Below are positions 34,087-46,402 of a stretch of DNA of 64,000 bases, in pieces. The position numbers were made by a program, and so were the translations under genes. Under the pieces are notes generated by a model, which worked only from the letters and a program-made list of their open reading frames with translations, searched no databases and was not told where the DNA came from. Each line of letters begins with the position of its first letter. Position 1 is the first letter of the stretch. Source of the DNA: Agrocybe praecox (taxonomy: Eukaryota > Basidiomycota > Agaricomycetes > Agaricales > Agrocybaceae); NCBI GenBank assembly GCA_964017145.1, contig OZ024848.1, positions 3,050,501 to 3,114,500 on the forward strand, written 5' to 3'.

Positions 34087-36012
34087 TTAGACATGCACCA
34101 CCATCTCCGAACTTTCACAGACGACGTACGAGGGTCTTTCCCGACGCGAGTTTATCGGGATGTTACAAGACGTCTTCTCCATCGATTGAAGCTCGCAGTT
34201 TTTTCTGTCTCCATTTGCTTGGTAGAGAATGAACCATTGGAAAAGAGGCATGGTTATAGACGAAATAAATGACAATCCATATGACGAGAACGCCAAAATT
34301 AAGACCCACTGAAGAAGAAATAAGGATGTATGAACCATCACACATAAAAAAACAGAATACATACATCGATTCCTTGTCCCAAAGACGACCGTTCTCAAGC
34401 CTTTCGAAGTGTTGTAAAACGGCGCCGCAAAACCGTAGCGGGAAAGCATTTCGAGTGGGAATAGATTGATCGACACATTGACTAAAAATAAGCGTTAGCG
34501 AGAGGATGTCGGAAAAATCGAAATAAGCATATCAGTGATTACTGAACCATTTCAGGGATTATGGTCCCATATCTGACCATATCTTGCGAAATATGCCACC
34601 ATAATCCAATGACATGGTTCAGTAATCAAGGATAACTACCGATATTTTAATTTCGATTTTTCCGACAGGCCAAGCCAGCGAGAAGGTAAATTAACGAATA
34701 AGCCACATAATCAAAAAGAATGGAGTGAAGTGCTTCAAGAGCGTCACTGATGAACACCTATACAATTCACACAGCAAACATGAAGACACAATTGATGGCC
34801 CAGAACATAAAGAAGTCTCTACGACCGTATCTGTTAAGCAAATAACTTAGTCAGGTGGGCATTCTGACCTTATAGAGGTATTACTAACGTGTGCCCAAGA
34901 TCAAGTTTAACGCGAGGTTAAGGAAAGGATACATAAGCTACACATCAATCAGAAACATTTGGAAAAGTACAAAAAGGATAAGGGGGGGAAATCCTCGCTG
35001 AAAGGATGAAGTAGGCCGAAAATGAAGAGACGAAACGCAGGGCGATTAATAATCGCAACCCCAACAACCTTTTGAGTCTAGTAACTTCGCGTGCATTGTT
35101 GGCCATCATCTAAGAGATGATCAATTGATTAGTGAAAGATTGGGGACAGAGGAACGAAGAGAGTGAAAACTCACGAGAACGAAGAACGACATAATTAATA
35201 CAAAATAAGGCCAACCAACACAGTAGCAGTTCCTCTGGTAGTGTATCAGTTTAATGACACCATGAGCTTTAACAAAGAGATCGTACACTGCCTGAGAAAA
35301 AGGAATAAGGTTGACGAGCGCATTTGAAAAGGGGCTGACCACCATTGTCTGGGGGATCTCTCCAGAATAACAGCAAGGTTCGTAGTGAACAAGAGAGAAC
35401 GAGAAAATCCACGGTTCAATCTTGCAACTGGTCTGATCAGGTTACGGCTGAAAATAAAAAGGAATGAACATCAGAGCGATTGCATAGATATAATGAAACC
35501 GGGCATACAGTGCATTTTCATTCCCTAACTTCATTGCCGTATACAGTTGAAAAAATTCAATGGACTACATGCCTACAACGGCCACCCAGATATGTTCCTC
35601 TTTTACTCCGCGAATGACTCCTTGAACGCCGTCTTCAAAATGATTTGGGGACACAACGCGCCATTCGATTGTCCCGCTTGCGGTAGATGCGACTAGGCCT
35701 TCGGGATCAACCTGCCCAATGTCTCCTCCATTGAAATCCTTGCAAACATAGAGGATGTCAGAAGAGAAAAGCATCATGGAAATGAAAACAAAGACTCACA
35801 AGTACCCAGCCAGGAAACTGATGAGCAGGAAGCTTCCAAAAGCACCCCAGAAGATGGAAAGCAAGGCCAGAATGACGATGGAAATGAGAACCGGCCCGGA
35901 AATTTACATTTTGAGATACGTCTGAATTGTCGTCGCGAGTCGCGACCTCCTTTGAGCGTTGATTTCCTGGTGATAGGTGCATTTTTTTTCGGTAGATATC
36001 CTTTCCAACCAT
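34087..36012 (-). pseudogene. SNG1/DUF3533-type membrane protein, decayed copy
   Basis: Segments matching the intact copy at 37090-39043 appear in the same order: IQTYLKM and ILALLSIFWGAF near 35880-35830 (canonical QTYLKIF...IYWGSLW), DFNGGDIGQVDPEG and TIEWRVVSP at 35745-35640, VVSPFSNALVNLIPFSQ near 35340-35290, RYGFAAPFYNTSKGLRTVVFGT at 34440-34375, and VGLNFGVLVIWIVI near 34310. The first exon has an in-frame TAA directly after QTYLKM (near 35912-35910) and needs a frameshift before the PGWV segment; the last exon also needs a shift between VGLNFGV and PLFQWFI. I therefore call a pseudogene. An inverted-repeat insertion (34507-34667) lies in the 3' half. Confidence 0.78.
34507..34667. 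mobile_element. Short inverted-repeat (MITE-like) insertion, 161 bp
   Basis: The left arm starts TGTCGGAAAAATCGAAAT and the right arm ends with its exact complement. Pairing resumes further in (GATTACTGAACCA near 34542 against its complement near 34613), so nearly the whole piece can fold into a hairpin. No immediate target duplication is clear; a similar AGCGAGA(G/A)G lies a few bases outside each end. Class unknown. Confidence 0.6.
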
Positions 36013-37089
36013 GGCTAACCGTGAGCTTTCCACATGTTCCTCTGCAGGGCGCTGGGCAATTCTCTCTTATGAGTGAGAAGGGGACGAAAGAAAGAGAATG
36101 GCGAACCTCCGCCTCGAGAAAGTTCTTTCATACGGCTAGGAGATCGGCACGCTTGACGATTATCCGTCAGTGCAGGATTACTAAACGCTCTTTGGAAAGA
36201 AATGCATAGACGCGCAATAAAAACGTGTTTTCGGTGCAACAAGGTGGCAGTCCATGTTGAGCTTCTTTGATACGAGTTGTATCAGAGTGCTGCAAAAGAT
36301 ATGCAAGCATGTTTGCGCCATCTTTAACAGACATGCACACTGGAAAGCGTTCGTCAGTGTTCTTCCTTCTTCGTCTTTGTTCGTTCCCATGTCACGATCC
36401 CGACGACAAATTCGACATAGTTAATTGATCTGGAGGCCGAACTTCCTTCCGTTCCGTTCAATGGTAACCATAAGGCTCGGTGTCCCTTGGTGTGTATTCG
36501 CGGAGCCAATCTGTGGCATTTGCCAATCGGCTGAAACTTGAAATCCTGCAAGCCTCTAGGAGGTCGTTTGCTGTGTCCTGATACGTTCTTGAATCTCCAA
36601 ACCCCAGACCCCAGGCTCCACCATTACTTGTCAAACCCTTGGTGGCAAATATTCGATGCGTAAAGCACAGAATGAGAGTGTGCATTTACAAAAGATGAGA
36701 GAATGAGATGCGTTTGTAGCAAACCAGCAGTTTAGATTCTAGTGGTTGTGAGTTACGCTTAGGGATGATTACATAAGAATTTTAGTTCATATTTGGACGG
36801 CCCGTTCAAGCCGTTTGCACTGAGTTCTAATATAAGCGCCGGGAATAATCGAAGGTTCAGATGGCATGGGATGAGTAAGCCCCTACGGAGTTCCCTACAT
36901 TTTGCTCCTCTCCGAATTACCAATTATTTTTGTACTAGTTCTATCTCATCCAATACCAACATCTTAAAATGGTTCGAGGGTTAAAGTAGAATCTACCTTT
37001 CCATTATTATTATGAAAATTATTCTACTCACTACAACAGTATTAAAATAAAAAGTCAATTTCCGGTATTCTGATCATTTACGAGCCACA
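36013..37089. other. Intergenic region between the two SNG1-type copies
   Basis: No gene recognised on either strand; frames are short. It separates a dead and a live copy of the same family and may include decayed exon remnants. Confidence 0.45.
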
Positions 37090-39043
37090 TTATGGACTAT
37101 GAGAATGCCCCTTCTCGCGATTTTCATCGTCCATTCCTAACTCGGAAGATGCCCTTTGTCTCCGACGTACAAACCATTGGATAAGTGGCAAAGTGATGCA
37201 TGATATGGCTACCCATGCAAGTAAGACTCCAAAAGATAAACCCACTGGAAAAGAATAAGATTAGTCAGTCAAATATACCGATAGGGAAAAGGTTAATATC
37301 GAATACACAAACCATGGTTTTTGGTGCCAAATACAATGGTTCGTATGGATCGGGAGACGTTGTAAAACGGTGCAGCGTGACCATACTTGTAGATGGATGG
37401 AAGTACTTGAAGTGGAAATGAGCAAACCGATATGTTTGCTAAGCACGCAAAATCAGAGATATTTCCAGGGAAATCACACGGGATCCATACCAATAACCCA
37501 CAGCATCATAAAGAAGGGTAGCCCTGCGGGAGTCAGGAGTGTCATCATAGATTCCAGGGCCAGTCCGCTAAAAATGGGCGTCAATTAATCTCATGTTCTG
37601 TTATTCTCAAAAATTAATATGACGTACACAGACAACATGCTACAGTAGTTGAGCATCCAGAATATGACAAATCCTGCGTGGCCAAAACTGTTTCCGATAT
37701 GTTAGCTTGTTCCCATAATTTCCACCGGTATAATAACGTACGTTCGATTCATAGGTACTTTGAATGCGACATTTAAAAGAGTATAGAAGAGCTATATGAT
37801 GGTAAATAATTAGATATAAATAATTCGAGCCATCGGCGACCGTGCTTACTGAGATGATAAAATATCCTAGAAAAGATGATGCAAATCGTAGAGTGATAAG
37901 CTCTCGAGTAGACATTGTCCTGTCATAACCGGATTGTTCTCTAGCGCGGAGTAAAATCATCTGTCAAGGAACGTCATAAGCACGTAAACTATGTTAAGTC
38001 CCAAGTGATGAGTACTTACAACGATGAAGAATGACAAGATCAGCTGGTAAATTAAACCAACAAAGGTAGTTGCTGTGGCGCTGGCATCTCTGAAATTCAG
38101 TCAAATGAACGACGAGTGTGCATAAATGACACTCACACAGGGACGTCGAACGGGGCCAGGTTTCTTAGTTGGTAGGAAACTGGTGTGACAACTGTTTGTG
38201 GGGATACACTAAGTAGCGACGCCAAGTTGGTGGAATTTGCCACTCTCTGTGCCGTCTGTACCGCGACTTGTCGCGATATTGCTTCTAATGATGCTTGAAC
38301 CTTAAAGGATGATCGATGATGAGCTAAGAATACATGCTCTAAATTCCTGGCTATACCTACTGAAGGACGAATTAAACTACGGCTATGATAACTAAGTCAG
38401 TTGGGTAGGTGTGCGGAGACAATAAAAGACCTCACAATGCATTTTCACTTCTAGCTTCGACAGCATAGACCATCATAGCGTCTACGCCAGAATATGAGGC
38501 GTTCGGCGTAATCAAGGATTCTGACAACCTGGCTGTCGCTCCTGCATTGACTGAAATACACAAGTATATGTCAGATGACGAACTACATCAAAAAAATTTA
38601 AATACGCAACTTGTTAAAGCTACCCACGTATGCTCCTGCAAAACCGACGATCCAACTTCTGATGGACCTCCAGGAAATTGGGAGGCTGGTACCTGTGTCC
38701 AACTGATCTTTGATTCGCTTGTCTGTGTAATCAAAGCCTGCGCAATGTTTTCTCCTAGAAGGCCGCCGTCGAAGTCCTAAGCATAGTTACTTAGTCCATC
38801 ATTAAAAAAGAGGATGTCGGAACGTACCACAACCCATCCAGGCAGGTTCTTCACCGGCGTCTTCCATAGTGATCCCCAATATATCGAAAATACCGTGAAT
38901 ATGAGAATGATCATCGCAAACGTGCCTCCTGAGAATATTTTTAGATATGTTTGCCGTGCTTGGATCCCTTCTCTCGACTTATCGAAGAATCTTCGACTAT
39001 TCGTGTTCTTCATGACCGATGACGATGACGACGAGTCCGACAT
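37090..39043 (-). CDS. SNG1-type (DUF3533) multi-pass membrane protein, 446 aa
   Basis: Twelve exons on the minus strand: 39043-38828, 38776-38611, 38550-38436, 38391-38361, 38300-38137, 38089-38020, 37960-37850, 37791-37742, 37687-37628, 37567-37491, 37438-37313, 37244-37090; 447 codons with every phase fitting. One N-terminal helix (FAMIILIFTVFSIYWG) leads into WKTPVKNLPGWVVDFDGG, the family signature. A lumenal or extracellular domain follows (ISWTQVPASQFPGGPSEV). Five C-terminal helices follow, with RELITLRFASSFLGYF, GHAGFVIFWMLNYCSM, YGHAAPFYNVSRSIRTIVFGTKN and a last helix ending in a basic RRRQR tail. Yeast SNG1 confers nitrosoguanidine resistance and acts at the plasma membrane; the substrate is unsettled. 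The N-terminal tail is Ser-rich. Confidence 0.9.
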
Positions 39044-40860
39044 TGTCTTGGGTTATGGGTAGTAGACAGAAGCAATGGTCCATCAGCGTTTAAGCTTTAT
39101 GAATGATATTAATGGCTGGGCGGCTAGAAAGAATCCGAAAATAGATGTCGGTAACTAAGCTCCCTTCAAATACTCGGTAAGGATATTTCCGCCCCTGTTA
39201 TCTGATAACACCACTTTTGCTCTGCTCTGCCAACCTCTGTGGAGTCATATAATCCCAACTGAATATGTCAGATGCGAGCAGCTGTCTGCGATTGAATAGT
39301 CGTTGGGAGCCTTTCTCGTTCTATATTATGTTCTCTATGAGCTATTAGTCATGGTCCTTAACTCGTATAGTGCATATGCTTCCGGAACATACATAATACG
39401 CGAGGAATTATGTAAAACGGAAGTAAAACATGCGTGCAGACTTGGCGCAGACAAAACGCAGACAGCGTCTGCCAGCATGTCGTCGCAGGTCTTGCAATGT
39501 GCATTAGCATGGTCGAATATGAATGAATTTGTGCAATGCATCCGGTAGTTCTCCCAAACACATGCTGGCGTACTTACGGTGAAGATTAAATCCTATTCTC
39601 GAATCTGGCAAATGCCGAAAGCGTGAGTCAATCGGAGTTTAAAGTGGCGATCATACTTACTATATATGGTAAGCCCGACGCTCAAAGAAAAACAGTTTTC
39701 CGGCACCAAAAATATGAATAAAATTTGGAGAGCATATGGCAAGGAAGAATCAGAGCATAGCCGTAAATTTTAGACATCAAAATGATACCAAAATCAAATG
39801 AAAGAGAAGATGACACTGAAAAAACATGATAATATCTGTAAAATAGTTCCAAATTTGGCGAGGTAAAATGGAGGACAAAGGATGGAATATGGCGAGAGCA
39901 ATAAAAAAATAGGTCATCAAAAGGTGAAAAGGAGTGAAAAGAACAATACTGAAAAATAAGATGTACCTAAAGAGGTGCAAAAACAAACGTGTACACACGC
40001 ATTTGCGCGTTTGCTTAATAGTATAGTAATTGGCAAGCGGAAATATCACACTTTATTTTTAGACGGGTAAATTTCCAAGGTAATAATGAGGAAAAGATAG
40101 ATTGCGGTTCATTTCCGTCCAGCTTCTGCCCAGAGTAACTCTACATGTCTACAGCTCAGAAGGGACGTACATAGGACGCATGATCTACGGGCACCAAGAT
40201 TGGCGAGATTTGTGCCATTACACGAACGTTGCCTCTATTCGCAGAAGATCTCGAGTCTTTTTATTCGGGTATTAATCAAGTGCATCCTTTCTTAATTGTC
40301 TGTTCAGGGCCTTTGTTCTAACGATTGATTCTAGGACATGTCTTTGAGACCAAAAATAAAACATATTGATGTTCTGGGGCGTCTCGAATTCCCCACGAGA
40401 AGACGGCAGTCCAAAGTCCCGACGCAAGCCATGTTTTTGGGTCAGAGAAGCTATGATAAACTTAGTCGATCTTGTTTGAGGAACAGGGATTGAATAATGC
40501 AGAGGACTTGATGACACGATGTCGTTCTCTCGACAGGAAGCATGTTTGGTCAAAAGGACAACGACCCCCTCAGGCTTCAGGAACGTTCGTATGTGGCATT
40601 GGAGCAGTGCATTTATTCACAGGAAACGTCATTACAAGGGGTGCGTACAGGGAATAAATAGGTACACACGTACGTGAAAGAGACAATAAAATACAAATAC
40701 AAAGGATTATTGACAAGAAAAGGACCGCAATAAAAAACAAGAGATGCAAGTGGTGGTAATACAAGGGTATGAGGGTTCCAATAATTTTTACATGATTCGC
40801 TAGATGAGGAAGGACGAGAGAAGTACATCAGTTAGTCAATATAATAGGCTATATATAAAT
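39044..40860. other. 1.8-kb intergenic region
   Basis: No frame matches a known family; the right part (39700-40100) is A/T-rich. I found no clear repeat or RNA gene. Confidence 0.45.
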
Positions 40861-42554
40861 TCATTCGTTAGAAACATCAAATCCAAGGCGAACCCAATCA
40901 TTTTTACACGACGGGAAGAGCTGCGTGAACTCCTTTACCCGCCGAACAGAAAGGCTGAAGAACTCCTCGCTAAACAAGGCGTGGTCGTTCCAGGGCCGAG
41001 AGAACCGAAGAGGAACGACATGCTCGAGCTTTAGCAAGCGATGAACATCAGAAGCATCAGTAATGCTTTTTTCGCATTGATAAGGTTCAGGCATTCGGCG
41101 ATGATCATCCCAGCCCTGAAGTTTCTGGAGGAGGAGTAGCGAAAATGGGATGAGAGGAAGGCCGTCTTTCCATTTGATGTCGGTTTTTGAAAGGGAAGGA
41201 AGGTGCATTATTCCGGGAAGAAGGATGTCGACTTTGCATTTGTCTTTATGAAAGGTGTTGGGAGGTGCCATGCCACAATCAACGGAGTAGTACAAGACAC
41301 GGTAGACTGCCGATGGGTTCTTGCCCCAATCTAGACTGAAATGTTCCCGATCGCCATTAGCAACAAGCTGTTTTAGGTATTCGGCCGTCATTAGCCGTCC
41401 TGGGGGAGGAAATATTATGATGTCGAGGTCGTTCGGTGGGCGTTTGTTACCATACAAGGAGCACGCCAAGCTCCCGAACAGGGCACAGTCTACACCGGCC
41501 TCCTGAAGAGTTTTGACAACCTTCTTCGCTACTGAAGTGACAACCTCCGTGCGATACTCTGCGATCGTTTTCGTCTTCAGTGCTTTCGGTTGTGGTGGGG
41601 AAAAGGGGGCTGCAATAGGACTGAGCTTCGACGTTCGAATTAGCTCCTTGGAGTCGGAGCATACATCATTGTTTGCGGAAGTGTTGTTCTGGGGAGAAGT
41701 GTTGATTTTAACCGATTCTGATAGAATCTCCCGTCTTCTAGTAGCGGCAAGGTCAAGTGTTTGGAATAGGTGGCCGGCGTTGATGGATGATTCATTAGGA
41801 TACGGTAGACGGGCCAGAGAATTAGGGCATCCTGTACGGCATTCGCGAACTAAGGGTGATAGTGCTGTAGAGAATTCGGGGAAAATGATTGAGGCACGTT
41901 CAAAGCACTCAAGGGCTTCATATCGAAATGATTTGTCAAGTGGAACGTGCAATGAACGTGATGATGTAGGAAGGAGGGCCCGGACGTAACGGACTAGTTT
42001 CCTTGGTGGACTTCGCAAGAAATCTGCCTTGTCCGTAGCGGCGTCGTACTGCTTCAACAGGTCTGATAATTTGTCCACCAGAAGGCAGAGTAATGACAAC
42101 ACCGGTAGGCCTTCCACTTCCCCCATAAGTGTCTTTCGGTATCCAGGGGGGCCTGGGTTAGTAACTTGGATCAAGTCGAAGTCGCAATAGGTCTTCTTTG
42201 GGGGCTCGACGCCAGGGTCATAATAGGAGAGGGCGTCGCACTTGCTCTTTCGGGGTCGTGCTCGGAACTTGGTTGGATATTGGTGCATGAGGTATTTCAT
42301 TATGCTTTCCTTGGAGGGTATTTTGTCAGTTGAAGGAAGGACGACAACTTTCACATCCTGAGAATAACATCAGGTTATTGTCTGCACAACGACGAGAAGG
42401 CAAAACTCACCTTCGGAACTACGGTGCTGCCTTGCAGAAAGGCCGCCATCTCGCTTACGACCATACAGGTAAGGCCATACCGCTGGAGTGCCTCGACAAT
42501 GTCGTGAGCAGCGTTGGAGACTATGGTCTTCCTCTGCACTGTGGATTTGGCCAT
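40861..42554 (-). CDS. Protein with two tandem nucleotidyltransferase-like halves, 546 aa
   Basis: Exons 42554-42411 and 42357-40861 (53-nt intron) give 547 codons. The C-terminal half has the signature of the nucleotidyltransferase fold: FGSLACSLYGNKRPPNDLDIIIF (about residues 342-364) with Gly-Ser, then Asp358 and Asp360, and a third acidic position in CKVDILLP (Asp425). The N-terminal half repeats the same plan: a helix ALQRYGLTCMVV, then GSTVVPKDVKVVVLP, CDFDLIQV, EGLPVLSLLCLLVDKL, DKADF. These align with TLQEAGVDCALF, GNKRPPNDLDIII, CKVDILLP, DGLPLIPFSLLLLQKL and DASDV of the C-half. The N-half lacks Gly-Ser and the first Asp pair, so it should be non-catalytic. No signal peptide or membrane helix. 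Substrate unknown; a Ser/Pro-rich linker joins the halves. Confidence 0.78.
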
Positions 42555-45500
42555 GGTGGTAGTGAATCAAGGGGGTGGTTCGCCTAGGATTCATCTGGAG
42601 TCAGAATAAAGCCATGGGAATCTTGCCGATTCTGACCACCCCATAAGGTACATCTGGACTCTGGAATTATCCGGCACAAATATAGCAGCCCGTCCGCAAT
42701 ACCTTAACCCCATGGGCGCCAAAGTTTGCTGCATCGCCAACTCAATATTAGGCATGTCTGCATTGAATAAACCAACTGATTATGGTCTTGAAAGTCATAG
42801 TCAGCCGGTATATTGTGGCGGGGAGATTAGATCACATTACGTACCACCCCAACTATTCATCATTGTTATATGAATATTTGTGGAATTCTTGCGATTCGGG
42901 GTGACATATGACCAGGTCCGGTCCCGAATGGAACGTGCCGTAGAGCCGCACAAGGCCGTGTTTCGCCAATCCCCAGTAGCTTCGACCGAGAATAGGCTCG
43001 ACAGTGCTAGAGACAGAAATGGTTGTCCAAAAGGTCGTCCTAGAACATACGTTAAACGTAGCTCGGGGCAGGGCGTGGAAAAAAATGACGACTGGTCTTG
43101 TCAGCAGTTTGTTGCTCCTGCATCCAGGGGCAGTGTGATATGGGCAAGGCCCCAAGGTACGAAGGCACAAGATGACACAGAAGGGAGTCAAGAACAGGCT
43201 GATACGGTATATTGCCTGGTATATGATAGGCAGTTGCTTCAGCTTCGGGAATGATCGCTCGTAATGCTCTGCAATAATAAAGATAGATGCATATCAGCAG
43301 TCGGCGATGACGGAAGAATTGAACGAGATATTCCTTACGATTCTCACAAGGACAAGCGAGTGGTATGGCTGACGGTAATTATGACTCGTTGTGTTCCATA
43401 TAATATTACGTGTATCCTGGCAGAGCCTTTCTATTTTACGCTGCGAGGGTACCAAAATCCCCAAGGATGCGAACGGTCGTTAGTGACACCAGCAGTTTTG
43501 GAAAACAAGCGTCCACACCTCTTTCCTTATCATTGCCCAACGATGCGCTTGGGTCGTGATGTTTCAAATGCCAGTCATTTCGGCCATCAGAAATTACAGG
43601 TCACCCTCCTAAGGAGGTATTCAGCGAAGTTGGCTGGAAAGGAACATGAAGAGGAGGGGGAGGGACATGGCTCGCCTGCAGAGACAGAGCGCTGAGGAGC
43701 AGTTAAGCTTAAAGCTGGAAACACCATTTCAGCGCGCGATGGCGATTAAGTCACACTTTCGTCACGCAGCGTTATATAGTCACATCGTCGGCGGGCAATC
43801 GGCGGGCCACTAGTCTAATTCTACTAAGGCCAATAACTTGTAAGATACTTATAAGCTAAATAAAAAATCACGACAAAATTCAGATACAGGCCTGAGTAAT
43901 ACTTACTACATATGTGAGGTTTAACGGTTGTGAGTGTCCAGTGGATATTATACACAGATGAGAGTCAGACCTAGGACTGAACGGTGTAAAACGTACTCAA
44001 AATGAGAACTTCCTGATGGACTATGGCCCGCAGATGATATCTTCTTCTGATTTAAAGAATCGGATGGACATCATGTCGTTGTGCTAGTTAATCCTAATAG
44101 CATGGGATTAATGGGTGCCCCATGACACTCTAGAATTATGTTTTCCTTCTTCTTCTCATCTGTTTTACAAGAGGTAAATTTCATAAACAATTCGGAAGAA
44201 ACTCTTGGATCAAGAAGGGGTCTTCAAACACAATTGATCTACAAAAAGCTGTAAGAGTCTCAAGGTCTTTATCCCTTTATCTTGCCGACGGCAAATCCTA
44301 AGTTCGTCATTGCATCCTGACGGCCTGAGGGGCCTGGTCCGTCAAGAGAGGGGAATTAGCCTGCCTTACTGGAGTTGACCCATTAGTTCTCACTTGACAG
44401 AAGTGAATAAACAATACTTTCCTTGCAGATCCGCCTTTTCTTCATCTCGCTTTCCTTTAGAGCTTTCTTTTTCCTTTTGGCGGCCCTGGCCGGCATACCA
44501 TTTTTGGGCCTTCAGAAATAAATCTCCGCTCGAACATGCACCTGGTCGAACTTTTTGCACCCAATCGAGAAGAACAGCAGCACGTCAGCGCTTCAGCTCT
44601 GTAGTTTTATAGATTACAGGTAGCATAAATAGTAAGATAAAAATGCTTGCATTTCCTCATTAACCACCTGGTAACATGAAATATATTCCATACAAGTTTT
44701 TGCCCTGGCAGTGGATTTACCTAAGTTCTAACTGCACTCTTTATAACATATTGCATTAGTCTAGTATATCCATGTAAATTTTTGTGACCATTGAGATTAA
44801 GGAGCAAGTAACAATAGGCCGCTCGGAGTTCTTCACAGTTCGACGTTCGACGTTCAACGTTCAATGGGCACTCGGCGGAGAATGAATGACATTCTCCTTT
44901 TGGAGGCGTGGGACCCCAGACCACCCAAACTGATATTAGCCGAGTTATACGATCGAACTACGACTCTGGTTTTTCAACACCTAGTGTGGCGCTCGGAGAC
45001 TACCCGTTTCTTCCAGAGGGTCTGCTTTCCGTACCCACTAAAACCTCGGCTCTCAGCCTAATCCAATCGTCGTCAAGAGTGTCTGTCCTTGAGGACCTTC
45101 CACCACGTACTAGCTTCCACTAGCGCGGGGCGTACAGCTCTGAATCAGCATTTTGCTGTGTTAGTGTGGATCATGGTCCATCATTTACCTGTTGTTCATG
45201 GTCAATAGCCATGCTCTCGAAAGGTCGTCGTTGAGTTTGATCTGTTGTGGGTCCCCTTCTTCAATTTTCCAACCTGTTATCCCAACTTTTGTGTGCAGAT
45301 TCGGCTATGATTATGGTGAGCAGTCGGCCTGCACCACGGCCCGGTTTTCCATTTAGCCTACGTAGGGTACGCTCCGCTTGATGGATGGACACTTACTCGC
45401 TATACGGTGGATTGATTTCTGGGTCGGGTCTTTTCCTTCCTTCCCACGCTTTTAGCACATTCTTACATCCTCGCCACTCAGATCTTAGGCTGCCCCGTTA

Positions 45501-46402
45501 AATTTAAACCGGAACCGGCTTCGCATTATTACTATTGAAGTTTGAACTGTACGAATCAAGCTTGGAGGTAATGTTGCTACCAATGTCACAATTAGTAGTA
45601 ACTTCGGATCAAGGCTTACAACTTTGACTGCTTAATTATTAAGCTTACTATCGGACTTCTCTCTCGGATCAGTTACTTTCCCTCTCCGTTTCGGTTGGTA
45701 TTTGCATTCTTTTAAGACACAATATCCCTCTAATCGCGAACAACAATCAGAATATCTATCGAACGAGGTTTGAATAGGGTGACGTACAGTATGTCCGAGG
45801 ATGTTTCAACGGAACGCATGAACATTGTCATCATGTACAACTGGCACAAAAAAAAAAGTAATTTATATAGCGACAATTCAAGACTCATTCAAGTGGTTAA
45901 CCAAACTTTATTCAGAATGAGAACTGGCGAAAATTTACGGATCGAGGAAAATTTACGAATTGAGATTGGCTTTTGCGTTTGTGGGACAACTCAGATCATC
46001 AACGAATGGCCAAATTCTCAGCGGCCAGTCGACTTCAGTACAGTCGCTCATATACAAAACCTAGGACACGCTGAAGATGATCCACCCGGGTAGTGCGCAA
46101 TAGCCGATACGAACCCACAAAATATCCGCTAAATATTAACCAAAACATTCTAGTATTTCCCCACTGAACGTCGTGTCTTTGATGGAGGAAGATCATCCGG
46201 TCGCTGAGCACTGTAATGGATTGCAAAAATAAACCACCTCCGCTTCATCAGGATTCATCCTCCATACTTGGATGGCAGCCCATATCGTTTATACCCATCC
46301 TAACCCCATGGGTTTGACCCCACATTTATATCTTATTTCTCCAGGTTCCTGGAGTTCACAGGTCTTTCAACCTGCTTTTGCTTCTACCCAACCCCACCTA
46401 CC
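42555..46402. other. 3.8-kb gene-poor region
   Basis: Several frames of 70-140 codons occur (for example 42880-43254 + and 42853-43191 -), but none matches a family I know and they overlap each other, so I do not call them. The last ~350 bases should hold the transporter promoter. A small heptamer repeat is listed separately. Confidence 0.45.
44838..44865. repeat. Imperfect heptamer tandem repeat, 4 units
   Basis: GTTCGAC, GTTCGAC, GTTCAAC and GTTCAAT in direct succession. Minor feature of unknown significance. Confidence 0.7.

Noticed and set aside
42853..43254. Two overlapping ORFs of 112 and 124 codons on opposite strands
   Set aside because: Neither has a recognisable motif; a membrane-protein or P450 N-terminus was considered but no diagnostic residues were found.
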